7,418 bases of DNA from assembly GCA_022701965.1 (NCBI GenBank), contig JAKONL010000447.1:1-7418 (forward strand), given 5' to 3'. The position numbers were made by a program, and so were the translations under genes. The first letter of the stretch is position 1. Each line of letters opens with the position of its first letter. The notes beneath the pieces were generated by a model. The model did not search any database, was not told where the DNA came from, and was given only the letters and a program-made list of their open reading frames with translations. This DNA is from Burkholderiaceae bacterium (GTDB taxonomy: Bacteria; Pseudomonadota; Gammaproteobacteria; Burkholderiales; Burkholderiaceae). Below, in pieces: positions 1 to 5,878 of this stretch.

Positions 1-212
1 GAACTTGAGGACGGGCCGTTCGTCGACGGAAATCGTCTACGTGCCCTGGTGGTCGACCGAAATGTTGCCACGCTCGCGCCTCACGGTCGCGAACGGCATT
101 CCGGCGTGCTGGAAAAGCCTGCTGACCGCGTTCATCTTGCCGATCAGGTATCGGGCATTGCGGCGCACGAAGGCGCATCGGCGCGCGATGCTCCGCTGGA
201 GCGGGATGCTAT
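1..212 (-). other. Coding-like frame at the left edge, interrupted by TAG; no gene assigned
   Basis: One minus-strand frame (codons aligned to positions 1-3, 4-6 and so on) shows coding-like composition from about 212 to the edge. G or C fills the third position in 49 of 56 codons between the stretch near 212 and the stop, and in 10 of 12 codons after it. The frame is stopped once, by TAG at 37-39, between the residues NISVDHQGT and TISVDERPVLKF. The two sides read as one continuous beta-strand-rich segment, as if a Tyr codon had become TAG. There is no clear start codon with a ribosome site; GTG and ATG codons occur inside the frame. I do not recognise the protein. It may be a decayed gene, a gene that ends at 37, or chance in GC-rich DNA. 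The opposite-strand frames over the same stretch look like shadows. Confidence 0.25.
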
Positions 213-245
213 TTTTCCGATCGTCGCCTGCGGTTGAGACGAGTC

Positions 246-332
246 CTAAAGCAGATCGAGAAGCCTGCCCAGCAGGTGCGCCAACGCAACCAGCGCTTCC
301 CAGAGTGCTCTCAGCGTGCGCAGGAAGTCCAT
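246..332 (-). CDS. Possible 28-residue Leu-rich amphipathic peptide
   Basis: A short open frame runs from ATG (330-332) to TAG (246-248) and starts 73 bp downstream of the stop of the preceding gene. The peptide begins MDFLRTLRALWEALVALAHL and is dominated by Leu and Ala, with Arg, Asp, Glu and His spaced as in an amphipathic or membrane-associated helix. Codon third positions are mostly G or C. No Shine-Dalgarno sequence precedes the ATG. An in-frame ATG at 366-368 would add 12 residues (MGGCNRRHIDQR), also without a ribosome site. The peptide matches no family I know. It could be a small membrane peptide or simply a chance frame. Confidence 0.22.
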   Translation of the reverse strand: MDFLRTLRALWEALVALAHLLGRLLDLL

Positions 333-405
333 GCGTTGGTCGATGTGCCGCCGGTTGCATCCACCCATGCGGCATGAGCGGCATCGTCGCCGCTGCCGCG
401 ACCGT

Positions 406-1140
406 TCAGCGCGTGAGCACGCCCAAGGCGTAGGGATCGGCGTTCGACAGACGTTCGCAGCGCGAGAAGTCCCGGCCCTGCGTCCCGTCGCAGTAGAAGG
501 CGTTGTAGACACGGCCGAACAGTGTCGGATTGGAGACGAAAAGCACGCCGTGCTCGGGTTGCCAGTCATTGCGCGCTGCAGCGGGTGCCGACGATGCCGT
601 CGTCGACACGTCGATCACGGTCGGAATCGGCATGAGCGCGTTGTCCGCGGATGCGGAGCTGCTGGCTTGAGACCCCGGGCCGAAGGCCGCGAGCGCCTTC
701 TCGGCATCCTCGCCACGCCAGCGGTTTGCCAGCTCTTCCGGCTTCGGACGCGAGGTGACCGGGATCAGGAGCCCGTTGATCTGGCCGCCGGAGCCGAAGC
801 GGTGATGCTTGGCGGCAAGAAACGCATACGCGCAAGCCGCATGGCACTGGCCGCGCACTTCCGTCTGCACACCGCTGGTGCGGATCGCCGCCGCATAGGC
901 CTGTGCGGCTTCCGCGGTACCGCCCGTGGCATCCTCGAACACGACCTTCTGGACCTTTCCGGTCGCGAGCTGCTCGGTGAAGCTGGTGACGCTGGTGCCG
1001 TCGAGCACGCCCGAGACGCGCAACCGACTGCCTTCCATCGACAGGTCGGCGGCGGACGCCTCGGTCGTCATGGCGGGGATCGCGACAGCGAAGGCGAGCA
1101 GCGCGGAAAGAAGACACAGCGACTTGCCGATGGTTTTCAT
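406..1140 (-). CDS. Predicted periplasmic protein with a ClpP-like (COG3904-type) core
   Basis: The product has 244 residues. Residues 1-30 form a typical Sec signal peptide: Lys at 2 and 6, a hydrophobic core at about 8-23, and cleavage after Ala-Ser-Ala (30). The mature part has a short beta segment (about 38-46) and the motif GQCHAACAYAFLAAKHHRF at 97-115. This resembles the G-x-C-x-S-A-C...F..G..R pattern of the COG3904 predicted periplasmic proteins, which share the ClpP/crotonase fold. The serine of that pattern is Ala101 here, so peptidase activity is doubtful. Residues 150-190 are Ala/Ser-rich, probably a flexible linker, and the C-terminal part carries Cys217 and Cys228, a possible disulfide. 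The ATG at 1140 is preferred because AGGAG lies 5 nt upstream and the signal peptide starts there. An upstream in-frame ATG at 1215 overlaps the stop of the preceding gene (ATGA) and would give 269 residues with a buried signal sequence. Third of three probable co-transcribed genes after priA. Family assignment is by motif only. Confidence 0.8.
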   Translation of the reverse strand: MKTIGKSLCLLSALLAFAVAIPAMTTEASAADLSMEGSRLRVSGVLDGTSVTSFTEQLATGKVQKVVFEDATGGTAEAAQAYAAAIRTSGVQTEVRGQCHAACAYAFLAAKHHRFGSGGQINGLLIPVTSRPKPEELANRWRGEDAEKALAAFGPGSQASSSASADNALMPIPTVIDVSTTASSAPAAARNDWQPEHGVLFVSNPTLFGRVYNAFYCDGTQGRDFSRCERLSNADPYALGVLTR

Positions 1141-1145
1141 GCGGA

Positions 1146-1150
1146 CTCCT
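1146..1150 (-). promoter_or_regulatory. Ribosome binding site deciding the 1140 start
   Basis: AGGAG on the minus strand ends 5 nt before the ATG at 1138-1140. It is the strongest Shine-Dalgarno match in front of any gene in the window, and it supports this start over the upstream ATG at 1213-1215, which has only a weaker AAAGGG about 8 nt away. Confidence 0.8.
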
Positions 1151-1211
1151 GAGGCGTTGGAGCGGCCCTCGGACTGCGCAGGGTCGGTGAGATTCTGAAA
1201 CTCTTGCGCGA

Positions 1212-2111
1212 TCATTGCGATGACCCTTTGAGGCGTGTGAATTCTTTCTTCTTCATTTCGAGATAGTCCGTCCGCTCCACCTCGTGCAACTGGCGTGCAT
1301 AGCGTTCCGTGCCGTCGAACCAGAGCGCGGCGCGCCTGTCGCGGCCCTGCATGCCCGGCGCGTCGAGATACGCGTCGATCGCCAGGTAGTAGCGCATCGT
1401 GTTGCGCTCCACGACCCCCCGGACGCCGCCGACATAGCCGGGCTCGCCCTGCGCATCCTTGCCGGACGAAGTGAAGCCGACCTTGTCGCTGCCGACGGTC
1501 GCCAGGTAACCCTTCATCGCCAGCCGTGCCGCCGTGCCGTAGGCATAGGCATAGCCCAGATGGATGAAGGTCTTGCCGCCCTCGATCGGCACCGCTTCCA
1601 GCGAGATCCGGTAGTCGCGCGTCGACAGCGGGCCGCTGGCCGCGCTCATCCGGACGTCGAGGTAGTCGGCGCCGGCCTGCGCGACGCGATAGCCGAAGTC
1701 GATGCTCTGCACGTCCTCGAGGGGCTGGTCGTATTTGCGGCCGACCGCGACGGCGAGCGAATCCCTGTTCGCGCCGACCGTGCAGTTCTTGGTGTTGAGA
1801 TGGAGCATCAGCACCTCGCACCAGACCACGGGCGACTGGAGCTCGCGGCCGACATCGACGAACGGATGATCGACGACGGCGTAGATGTCGCCGCTCAGGC
1901 GATCGGACGCTTCGTTCGATGCCAGCACGAGCGGTCGCTGGAACGTGTTGTTGGACAGCTGGGGGCCGACGGCCCTGTACTTGGCCTGCAGCGCCCCGGC
2001 CCCGGAGCCCGCATCCGGCTGCGCGGTCGAGACCCCGGAAAGCATCGCGATGCAGGCGAAGGCTGCAACGGAGCGCAGGGTCGGACGGATAAGGGCGTGC
2101 AGGCTTTTCAT
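1212..2111 (-). CDS. Conserved-looking secreted protein of unknown function downstream of priA
   Basis: The product has 299 residues. The N-terminus (MKSLHALIRPTLR, then a hydrophobic stretch at 14-30) is a Sec signal peptide with likely cleavage after Ser-Thr-Ala (30), followed by a Gly/Ala/Ser-rich spacer. The mature domain includes GDIYAVVDHPF (74-84), WCEVLMLHLNTKNC (97-110, with Cys98 and Cys110 as a possible disulfide), a strand-rich middle and a C-terminal WFDGTERYARQLHE (264-277). These blocks look like family motifs, but I cannot name the family. A mixed alpha/beta ligand-binding fold is possible and unproven. The start at 2111 places the signal peptide at the N-terminus. An in-frame ATG at 2144 would add MRRRQRRLPSP and sits only 18 bp after the priA stop; neither start has a good ribosome site. 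The gene follows priA by 51 bp and ends 71 bp before the next gene, so it is probably part of a priA transcript. Confidence 0.85.
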   Translation of the reverse strand: MKSLHALIRPTLRSVAAFACIAMLSGVSTAQPDAGSGAGALQAKYRAVGPQLSNNTFQRPLVLASNEASDRLSGDIYAVVDHPFVDVGRELQSPVVWCEVLMLHLNTKNCTVGANRDSLAVAVGRKYDQPLEDVQSIDFGYRVAQAGADYLDVRMSAASGPLSTRDYRISLEAVPIEGGKTFIHLGYAYAYGTAARLAMKGYLATVGSDKVGFTSSGKDAQGEPGYVGGVRGVVERNTMRYYLAIDAYLDAPGMQGRDRRAALWFDGTERYARQLHEVERTDYLEMKKKEFTRLKGSSQ

Positions 2112-2115
2112 GGGT

Positions 2116-2137
2116 GACGGCAGTCTTCTCTGCCGTC
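2116..2137 (-). repeat. 8-bp perfect inverted repeat (hairpin) just before the 2111 start
   Basis: GACGGCAG (2116-2123) and CTGCCGTC (2130-2137) form a perfect 8-bp stem with a 6-nt loop, placed between priA and the next gene. The stem ends 4 nt before the ATG at 2111. No T-run follows on either strand, so it is not a standard intrinsic terminator. It could modulate translation of the downstream gene or protect the mRNA. If translation starts at 2144 it lies inside the coding region. Confidence 0.5.
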
Positions 2138-2162
2138 GGCGCATCCCTGCAGGACGGCGGCC

Positions 2163-4280
2163 TCAGATGCTGTGCGGATCCACGTCGATGAGCCACCGGA
2201 TCACGCCCTTGCCCTCGGGCGTGCGGCGAAGATCGTGCAGCAGGGGCTGCCAGGCGGCGAGCAGGCGCTGCAGCGCCGAACGGGTGCTGCTCTCCATCAG
2301 CATCTGCGCCCGTTCCACGTTGGCGACTCGCTGGATCGCCAAGGGTATCGCCGGATAGCGCATCACGCGGTCGGCATCGGGCAGGGCGTCGGCGGCGATG
2401 CTGGCCGCTTCGAGAAAGGCCTGCGCGCTCGCCTGCGTCCGCGCGTCGGCGCGCAGCAATGCCTGGAACGCGAACGGCGGCATCGCAGCGGCGCGCCGGT
2501 CGGCGAGCTCCAGCTCGGCGAACGCCGGATAGTCGTGCCGGCGCAGCGCCATGAAGAGCGCGTGGTCGGTGTGGTGCGTCTGGATCCACATCTCCGCCGT
2601 GGCGCCCTGCGCGGCAAGGTAGGCGGCGTCGCGCCCGGCGCGTCCGGCGGACTGCATCAGCAGGCTGAAGAGCCGCTCCGGCGCGCGGAAGTCGCTGGAG
2701 AACAGCGCGCCGTCCGGATTGACGGCGGCCACCAGCGTGATGCGGCGGAAGTCGTGGCCCTTGGCGATCATCTGAGTGCCGACCAGGATGTCGACCTCGC
2801 CCGCGTGCACGGCGGCGAGCTGCGATTCGAGCGCACCCTGCAGCCGTGTGCTGTCGGCGTCGATGCGCGCCACGCGCACCGCGCCACCGCCGGGCCGCTC
2901 GACGCCGGCGAACAGCTCCGACAGGTGCTCTTCCAGCCGCTCGGTACCGCGTCCGACCGGTGCGATGTCCAGGTTGCCGCAGGCCGGGCAGGCGCGCGGC
3001 ACGCGTTCGGCGAAGCCGCAGTGGTGGCAGCGCAGCGTGCGGTCGATCTTGTGGAACACGCGGTAGGCGCTGCAGTGCGGGCATTCGCTCTTCCAGCCGC
3101 AGTCGCCGCAGGCCAGCACCGGCGCGTAGCCGCGGCGGTTGAGAAAGATCATGCTCTGCTCGCCGCGCGCGATGCGCTGGCCGATGGCGTCGAGCAGGAC
3201 GCCCGAGATCACCGTCTTCGACGGCTGCAGCCGCATGTCGACCAGGCGCACGGACGGCAGGGCGCCGGCGCCGATCCGCGACGGCATCGCCAGCCGCACG
3301 TAGCGCCCGCCCGGATCGTCGCCCACCGGCGGCCGGCTCTGGAACCAGCTCTCCAGCGACGGCGTGGCCGAGCCGAGGATCACCTTCGCGCCCTCGCGCT
3401 GGCCGCGCCAGACGGCCAGGTCGCGGGCCGAGTAGCGAGCGCCTTCCTGCTGCTTGTAGCTCGGATCGTGCTCCTCGTCGACGACGATCAGACGCAGCGC
3501 GGGCATCGACGCGAACACCGCCATCCGGGTGCCGAGCACGATGCGCGCCGAGCCGGCATGGGCGGCCAGCCAGCTCGCCAGGCGCTGCGGATGGGTCATG
3601 CCGCTGTGCAGCGACACCACGGCCTCGGCGCCGAAACGGGATTCGAAACGCGCCCGGAAGCGGGCTTCGAGCTGCGGCGTCAGGTTGATCTCCGGCACCA
3701 TCACCAGCGCCTGCGCGGCGGGATCGGCCTCGAGCAGCGCCGCCACGGCACGCAGGTAGACCTCGGTCTTGCCGCTGCCGGTGCTGCCGAACAGCAGGAA
3801 CGGGCCGGCCTCGGCATCGATCCGGCGCAGCGCCTCGGTCTGCTCGGGCGTCGCCGGCACGTCCGGCACGGCGGCCGGTCCGACCCCGCCGGGGGCCGGC
3901 GCCGTGCGGCGCCGCAGCCGTCGGGCCAGCTGCACGCCGTCGAGGTCGCGCAGCTGCGGCGGCAATGCCGACAGTGCGATCTCGCCGAGGGACCGCTGGT
4001 AATAGCGGGCGGCGAAGGCGACCAGGTCGCGCCAGGCGTCGCCGAGCGGCGCCAGCGCATCGAGCGTCGCGGCGATCGGCTTGAGCGCCGCAGGGCCGGC
4101 ATCTTCGCCGTCGCCGGCGGCCGATTCGCAGCCCCAGACGACACCCAGGACCTCGCGCTTGCCCAACGGAACCCTCGCCAGCGAGCCGGGGGCGATCTGC
4201 TGCGGTGCGGAGTAGCTCAGGACATCGCCCAGCGCCGCATGCGCCGGCGTATGGACGGCGACATCGATCCGCCAGCTCAC
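2163..4280 (-). CDS. priA: Primosomal replication-restart helicase PriA
   Basis: The product has 705 residues, within the usual size range. PriA recognises stalled or repaired forks and loads the replicative helicase in the cytoplasm. The N-terminal DNA 3'-end-binding domain spans about 1-105 (LSYSAPQQIAPGSLARVPLG at 21-40). Superfamily 2 helicase motifs follow: Walker A GSTGSGKT (165-172), MVPEINLTPQ (194-203), HSGMT (225-229), Walker B DEEH (268-271), GSATPSLES (303-311), GTQMIAKGHDF (501-511) and motif VI QSAGRAGR (543-550). Eight cysteines in four pairs (391/394, 400/403, 418/421, 431/434) form the two zinc sites that mark PriA. The C-terminal domain ends VIRWLIDVDPHSI. The start is GTG at 4280: it is the first start codon after an in-frame stop upstream and agrees with the family N-terminus, although no clear Shine-Dalgarno precedes it. 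Two secreted-protein genes follow on the same strand. Confidence 0.98.
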   Translation of the reverse strand: MSWRIDVAVHTPAHAALGDVLSYSAPQQIAPGSLARVPLGKREVLGVVWGCESAAGDGEDAGPAALKPIAATLDALAPLGDAWRDLVAFAARYYQRSLGEIALSALPPQLRDLDGVQLARRLRRRTAPAPGGVGPAAVPDVPATPEQTEALRRIDAEAGPFLLFGSTGSGKTEVYLRAVAALLEADPAAQALVMVPEINLTPQLEARFRARFESRFGAEAVVSLHSGMTHPQRLASWLAAHAGSARIVLGTRMAVFASMPALRLIVVDEEHDPSYKQQEGARYSARDLAVWRGQREGAKVILGSATPSLESWFQSRPPVGDDPGGRYVRLAMPSRIGAGALPSVRLVDMRLQPSKTVISGVLLDAIGQRIARGEQSMIFLNRRGYAPVLACGDCGWKSECPHCSAYRVFHKIDRTLRCHHCGFAERVPRACPACGNLDIAPVGRGTERLEEHLSELFAGVERPGGGAVRVARIDADSTRLQGALESQLAAVHAGEVDILVGTQMIAKGHDFRRITLVAAVNPDGALFSSDFRAPERLFSLLMQSAGRAGRDAAYLAAQGATAEMWIQTHHTDHALFMALRRHDYPAFAELELADRRAAAMPPFAFQALLRADARTQASAQAFLEAASIAADALPDADRVMRYPAIPLAIQRVANVERAQMLMESSTRSALQRLLAAWQPLLHDLRRTPEGKGVIRWLIDVDPHSI

Positions 4281-4334
4281 GTCTGCTGCTGCCGAGCGAC
4301 CGGCCTTGTTGAGGGGAAATAGAACAAAGGCACT

Positions 4335-4363
4335 TAAGTCGTTGATTTGTCTGGACTTTGGAA
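4335..4363 (+). repeat. Left arm of a 29-bp imperfect inverted repeat
   Basis: This arm begins TAAGTCGTTGATT, whose reverse complement occurs exactly at 4484-4496. Similarity continues inward for 16 more bases, giving 23 of 29 identical positions; five of the six differences are transitions. The arms are separated by 104 bp that contain the first DnaA box and most of the A+T-rich stretch. Confidence 0.85.
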
Positions 4364-4378
4364 GTCATCCAGCGTTTC

Positions 4379-4387
4379 TGTGGATAA
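4379..4387 (-). promoter_or_regulatory. DnaA box, exact (TTATCCACA)
   Basis: The minus strand reads TTATCCACA, identical to the strongest E. coli DnaA box. It lies 91 bp upstream of the priA start codon and inside the long inverted repeat. Confidence 0.7.
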
Positions 4388-4390
4388 CTT

Positions 4391-4399
4391 TGTTGATAT
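4391..4399 (-). promoter_or_regulatory. Degenerate DnaA box in phase with the first
   Basis: The minus strand reads ATATCAACA, with two differences from TTATNCACA. It starts 12 bp from the exact box and has the same orientation, so it is a plausible weak companion site. On its own it would not be called. Confidence 0.3.
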
Positions 4400-4454
4400 C
4401 CCTGTCGAACACGCTGCAATCCCTTGCAGATCAACGCCTGGACTGGAATGCCCC

Positions 4455-4489
4455 AAAAAAAAGCAGATTTCGAAATCCATATGAATCAA
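4455..4489 (-). other. A+T-rich stretch with T8 tract and 13-mer-like sequence (possible unwinding element)
   Basis: Only 9 of 35 bases are G or C, in a window whose genes are roughly two-thirds GC. On the minus strand it contains the 12-bp palindrome GATTTCGAAATC (4466-4477) and, 3 nt later, T8 (4462-4455). The sequence AATCTGCTTTTTT (4469-4457) matches 11 of 13 positions of the E. coli origin 13-mer GATCTnTTnTTTT. A terminator reading is weaker, because the palindrome could form only a 4-bp stem. Confidence 0.45.
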
Positions 4490-4496
4490 CGACTTA
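4468..4496 (-). repeat. Right arm of a 29-bp imperfect inverted repeat
   Basis: Read on the minus strand from 4496, this arm begins with the same TAAGTCGTTGATT as the left arm and stays similar through the palindrome at 4466-4477. It overlaps the A+T-rich stretch. Confidence 0.85.
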
Positions 4497-4565
4497 GCGC
4501 TGCTATCGCTTTGGTAGCAAGTGTCGCGGGCCGTTCGAGGTTATGTGGCGCCGCAACACGCGCTT

Positions 4566-4574
4566 TGTGCATAA
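4566..4574 (-). promoter_or_regulatory. DnaA box, exact (TTATGCACA)
   Basis: The minus strand reads TTATGCACA, an exact TTATNCACA match with the same orientation as the box at 4379-4387. It lies 136 bp past the hemE stop and outside the inverted repeat. Confidence 0.65.
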
Positions 4575-4660
4575 GTCGGAAGGCACAACACGTTTCGAGC
4601 TTGACAAATGCGATTTTGCCAACTTTCGTTTACATGCTTTCGAGAAAATCGCTCGCGAAG

Positions 4661-4692
4661 ATGGCGCCCGCTCACATTGCGAGGTGCGCCAT
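4661..4692 (-). terminator. Weak hairpin after hemE, possible terminator
   Basis: ATGGCGC (4661-4667) and GCGCCAT (4686-4692) form a 7-bp stem, with an inner CTC/GAG pairing, starting 18 nt after the hemE stop. The T-run on the minus strand (ATTTT) begins about 11 nt beyond the stem, too far for a standard intrinsic terminator, so termination here is uncertain. Confidence 0.3.
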
Positions 4693-4710
4693 TGCTGGCT
4701 TGCCGGCGCA

Positions 4711-5814
4711 TCAGCGGCGCAGGGCCCGCGACTGCGAATGGACCGCATCGACCAGCGCGGCGACGTGCTCCGGCGGCGTGAACTGGCTGATGCCGTGGCC
4801 GAGATTGAAGATGTGTGTCGGACCCGCAACGCTGCGGTCGGTGTGTGGCCGGCCGAAGCTCCCGAGCACCTTCGCCACCTCCTCCTCGATCCGCGCCGGC
4901 GGTGCGAACAGCACGTTCGGGTCGATGTTGCCCTGCAGCGCCTTGGCCTGCGGCCCCGTGCCCACCTTGGCCCGGGCGGCGCCGAGATTGACCGTCCAGT
5001 CGAGGCCGAGCACCTCGCAGTCGAGCGCGCGCATGTCGTCCAGCCAGAGCCCGCCGCCCTAGGTGAACACGAGCCGGGGCACCGGCGTGCCGTCGGCGTC
5101 GTCGCGCTTGAGCTGCGACAGCACGCACTTCGTGTAGGCGAGGCTGAATTCCTGGAAGGCGCCGTCCGCCAGCACGCCGCCCCAGCTGTCGAACACCATC
5201 ACGGCCTGCGCACCGGCATCGATCTGGGCGTTGAGGTAGGCGGCCACGGCGTCGGCGTTGATCGCCAGGATGCGGTGCATCAGGTCGGGGCGGCTGTACA
5301 TCAGCGTCTTCACGCGCCGGTAGTCGCTCGAACCCGCACCTTCGACCATGTAGCAGGCGAGCGTCCACGGGCTGCCCGAGAAGCCGATCAGCGGCACGCG
5401 GCCGTTCAGCGCCCGGCGGATGGAGGTGACGGCATCGAAGACATAGCGAAGTTTTTCCATGTCGGGCACTTCGAGCGCGTCGACCGCGGCCTCGTCGCGC
5501 ACCGTGCGGGCGAAGCGCGGGCCTTCGCCGGCCTCGAACGACAGGCCCAGGCCCATCGCATCGGGCACGGTGAGGATGTCGGAGAACAGGATCGATGCGT
5601 CAAGCGGGAAGCGCTCGAGCGGCTGCAGCGTGACCTCGGTGGCGTAGTCGACGTTGGTCGCCAGGCCCATGAAGCTGCCCGCCCGGGCCCGCGTGGCGAC
5701 ATATTCCGGCAGGTAGCGGCCGGCCTGGCGCATCAGCCAGACGGGGGTGTGGTCGGTGGCCTGGCGCCAGCAGGCGCGCAGGAACGTGTCGTTTTGCAGG
5801 GGGGCGAAGGGCAT
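4711..5814 (-). pseudogene. hemE: Uroporphyrinogen decarboxylase HemE, full length but with an in-frame TAG
   Basis: HemE removes four acetate carboxyl groups from uroporphyrinogen III to give coproporphyrinogen III in cytoplasmic haem synthesis. The frame has 368 codons including the final TGA, close to family length. Family marks are all present: [11 protein letters not shown] (28-38) with the two substrate-binding arginines Arg29 and Arg33, catalytic-type Asp79 in [21 protein letters not shown] (144-159) with Tyr155, Ser210 in FDSWGG, and FNLGHGI with His340. Codon 252 (5059-5061) is TAG where the family has Lys (Phe-Thr-Lys-Gly-Gly-Gly); AAG to TAG is one base. The frame continues unshifted with [21 protein letters not shown]. 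Translation as written stops after 251 residues and loses a third of the barrel, including His340. This is a nonsense mutation, a base error or, less likely, read-through. The ATG at 5814 fits the family N-terminus ([14 protein letters not shown]). AGGAG lies 19 nt upstream of it, so initiation may be weak. The gene starts 64 bp after the transporter. Confidence 0.93.
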
Positions 5815-5878
5815 CCGGGCATTGTCGCAGGGGCTCCTGTAGGCCCGCGCTGCGTACGGATGCCGTGCGGTCGGCCGG

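Larger units (their letters stand above)
4335..4574. other. Candidate replication-origin-like / DnaA-binding region between hemE and priA
   Basis: This core of the 430-bp intergenic region (4281-4710) holds two exact matches to the DnaA box TTATNCACA, a degenerate third box, a 35-bp stretch of about 26% GC with a T8 tract, and a 29-bp imperfect inverted repeat. GTTGAT also occurs four times in a roughly symmetrical layout: on the plus strand at 4341 and 4392, and on the minus strand at 4430-4435 and 4485-4490. A small hairpin (TGCTATC / GGTAGCA, 4501-4519) lies between the right arm and the second box. No credible gene occupies the region. hemE-linked origins are established in some alphaproteobacteria, while most betaproteobacterial origins are thought to lie by dnaA. 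The element may therefore be the origin, a DnaA-titration site, or a DnaA-controlled priA promoter. No sigma-70 promoter for priA is obvious. Confidence 0.5.

Noticed and set aside
193..216. CCGCTGGAGCGG followed by TTTTT on the plus strand, terminator-like
   Set aside because: The stem has only a 2-nt loop as a perfect repeat, the T-run begins 7 nt beyond it, and no plus-strand gene ends just before it.
2172..4322. A 716-codon plus-strand open frame opposite priA
   Set aside because: It is antisense to an unambiguous priA and has the His/Arg/Ala/Asp/Gln-rich composition of a shadow frame.
406..4434. A single 1342-codon open frame on the minus strand
   Set aside because: It runs out of frame through priA and the next gene and is Arg/Ala/Gly-rich low-complexity sequence there. 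Only its last 244 codons, from the ATG at 1140, are a real gene. Such long open frames are common in GC-rich DNA.
4455..4477. Palindrome plus T8 as an intrinsic terminator for hemE
   Set aside because: The palindrome GATTTCGAAATC can form only a weak A+T-rich stem of about 4 bp, and it lies more than 230 bp past the hemE stop. The stretch is better explained as part of the A+T-rich element.
4601..4636. Perfect -35 hexamer TTGACA on the plus strand, followed by an ATG
   Set aside because: No acceptable -10 element lies 16-18 bp downstream, and the frame after the ATG runs antisense into hemE.
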